A stretch of DNA of 64,000 nucleotides. It comes from Streptomyces sp. NBC_00344 (GTDB lineage: Bacteria; Actinomycetota; Actinomycetes; Streptomycetales; Streptomycetaceae). The notes beneath the pieces were generated by a model that saw nothing but the letters and a program-made list of their open reading frames with translations, was not told where the DNA came from and ran no database searches. Positions 62,902 to 64,000 of the stretch are shown here, in pieces. Made by a program: the position numbers and the translations under genes. The DNA lies in assembly GCF_036088315.1 (NCBI RefSeq), contig NZ_CP107996.1, positions 2,562,501 to 2,626,500 on the forward strand, in the 5' to 3' direction. Each line of letters begins with the position of its first letter. Position 1 is the first letter of the stretch.

Positions 62902-64000
62902 GGCGCCGACGAGGCGAACTGCGCGGTCAGCCAGGTGAAGACGTCGGGCACCTGCTTGCGCCAGACCGCCCGGCTGTGCCCGCCCGTCACCGGGACGACC
63001 TGCACCGTCGTCGGCGCCCTGGCCGCATCGCGCAGTGCCAGGCCGTCCCGGTACCCGTCGCGCGGTGCCCCCGAGAGGAACAGCGCCGTACGGGGCGGGC
63101 TTCCGGCATGCCGCAGAATCCACAGCGGGTTGTTGACGCGGCGCAGCATCGGGTCCTTCGCGGTGATGGACGCGTGTTCCGCGGCCGGATCGTTGTACCC
63201 GGAGAGCCCGGCGGCGGCCCGGTAGCGGTCGGGGTGCTCGAGCGCCAGCTTCACGGCGCAGTGCGCCCCCGCCGAGTAACCCGCCACCGCCCACCCGGCG
63301 GGCCCGTGCTGCGCCCTGAAGGTGTCGGTCACCATCTTCGGCACGTCGACGCTCAGCCAGGTGTCGGCGTTCACCACACCGGCCACATTGGCGCAGCCGG
63401 TGTCACGGTTGCCGAGCAGCGACGTCCTCGGAGACACCAGGATGAACGGCGCGACCTCTCCGCTCGCCATCAACGGCGCCAGCTGCGTCTGCACATCGAG
63501 ACTGCCGAACCAGGCCTTCGCCGTGCCCGGGAAACCGGACAGCAGCTCCACCACCGGGAAGTGCCGTCCGCGGTACGCGGGTTCGTCGTACTGCGGCGGC
63601 AGCCACACGTACACCTCGCCGCGCACCCCGGACACCCGCCCGGTCAGCTGCGTGCCGATCACCCCGTGCCCCATCCGCCGGTCGCGGGCCGGGGCGAAGT
63701 CCGCCGGGCGACGTGGTCCGCCGTCCCACCGGCGGCCACCCAGACCGTCGGGCCCGAGGTCGGGGGCCGCGACGACATGGTGGCCCCTGCCCAGCAGATC
63801 GGACCAGCTGTCGTAGAGGCCGTTGCTGTTGTTGACGGCGACGAAGACCGTCAGCACCGCCGTCGCCTGCGCCGTCAGCACCATGCAGAGCCGGGCCGCG
63901 CCCCGCAGCGGCGCAGGTCCGGCGACCCGTCCCCACAGCAGCAGTGGCAGTATCACGGCGACGACCGTCGCGGCGATCGCGGTCAGGAAGAACGGGGTCC
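62865..64000 (-). CDS. Membrane-anchored esterase, antigen-85/esterase-D-like (N-terminus beyond window)
   Basis: The frame is open to the last base, so the start lies outside. The visible part begins with two hydrophobic helices (FFLTAIAATVVAVILPLLLW and LCMVLTAQATAVLTVFVAV), then an esterase domain: VYVWLPPQYDEPAYRGRHFP, the nucleophile in VAGYSAGAHCAVKLALEHPD, and a late His in PVTGGHSRAVWRKQ. This domain resembles the mycolyltransferase/esterase D superfamily. GTG 63956 is an in-frame internal candidate but would remove a helix. Overlaps the NlpC/P60 gene by 37 bp. Confidence 0.85.
   Translation of the reverse strand, partial: TPFFLTAIAATVVAVILPLLLWGRVAGPAPLRGAARLCMVLTAQATAVLTVFVAVNNSNGLYDSWSDLLGRGHHVVAAPDLGPDGLGGRRWDGGPRRPADFAPARDRRMGHGVIGTQLTGRVSGVRGEVYVWLPPQYDEPAYRGRHFPVVELLSGFPGTAKAWFGSLDVQTQLAPLMASGEVAPFILVSPRTSLLGNRDTGCANVAGVVNADTWLSVDVPKMVTDTFRAQHGPAGWAVAGYSAGAHCAVKLALEHPDRYRAAAGLSGYNDPAAEHASITAKDPMLRRVNNPLWILRHAGSPPRTALFLSGAPRDGYRDGLALRDAARAPTTVQVVPVTGGHSRAVWRKQVPDVFTWLTAQFASSAPYAGRTAPAKGI

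Overview
The window is a gene-dense, very high-GC stretch of an actinobacterial chromosome, almost certainly a Streptomyces. Signs of this are the strong G/C bias at third codon positions, frequent GTG starts, several genes whose -10 box sits so close to the start codon that the mRNA should be leaderless, and a core gene order I recognise from streptomycetes: sdhCDAB, trpS, glyA, mdh, folD, purHN, sucCD, icmB, pcrA and NlpC/P60 genes. I find 59 protein genes (two cut by the window edges), two recognisable riboswitches and many intrinsic hairpin terminators. I see no rRNA, tRNA, CRISPR array, insertion sequence or prophage, so this looks like conserved core chromosome.

Layout. 1-7 kb: a GH20 hexosaminidase, a UraD-like decarboxylase, the succinate dehydrogenase operon, a small membrane protein. 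7-16 kb: Lrp and MarR regulators, a divergent MFS exporter, a three-gene unit (membrane protein, DCC-family protein, TetR) with two matching operators, a peptide-binding lipoprotein, a metallophosphoesterase and cell-envelope genes. 16-21 kb: GtrA protein, UbiA-type phosphoribosyltransferase, PAP2 phosphatase, DprE1-like and DprE2-like enzymes, which together look like the pathway that makes polyprenyl-phospho-arabinose in mycobacteria. 21-32 kb: 2H phosphoesterase and trpS, an ECF-type sigma factor with a membrane partner, glyA behind a ZTP riboswitch, rocD, a glutathionylspermidine-synthase/lipoprotein pair, a MocR regulator with its divergent genes. 32-45 kb: mdh, folD, an RDD protein, purN-purH, PerM-like membrane protein, an unusual XRE/sigma-like/transmembrane fusion, and sucC-sucD with a Crp-type site. 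45-53 kb: a divergent five-gene module (MoxR ATPase, DUF5682, VWA protein on one side; SWIM zinc-finger protein and DUF5691 on the other). 53-64 kb: icmB, a lipase-like esterase, an M23 peptidase, the pcrA helicase, two NlpC/P60 peptidoglycan hydrolases (one behind a c-di-AMP riboswitch) and an antigen-85-like esterase cut by the right edge.

Two themes link the genes. The first is central metabolism: succinate dehydrogenase, malate dehydrogenase and succinyl-CoA ligase of the TCA cycle sit with glyA, folD, purN and purH of folate/purine metabolism. glyA is controlled by the nucleotide ZTP, which signals 10-formyl-tetrahydrofolate shortage. The second is the cell envelope: polyprenyl-phosphate sugar enzymes, a D,D-carboxypeptidase, M23 and NlpC/P60 hydrolases and a c-di-AMP riboswitch.

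The two most interesting systems are the MoxR-VWA-DUF5682/SWIM-DUF5691 module, whose divergent promoters match the actinobacterial RecA-independent DNA-damage (PafBC-type) promoter consensus, and the DprE1/E2-type arabinose-donor cluster, in a genus not known to build mycobacterial arabinogalactan. All functional calls rest on reading motifs and on family knowledge; no database search was run.
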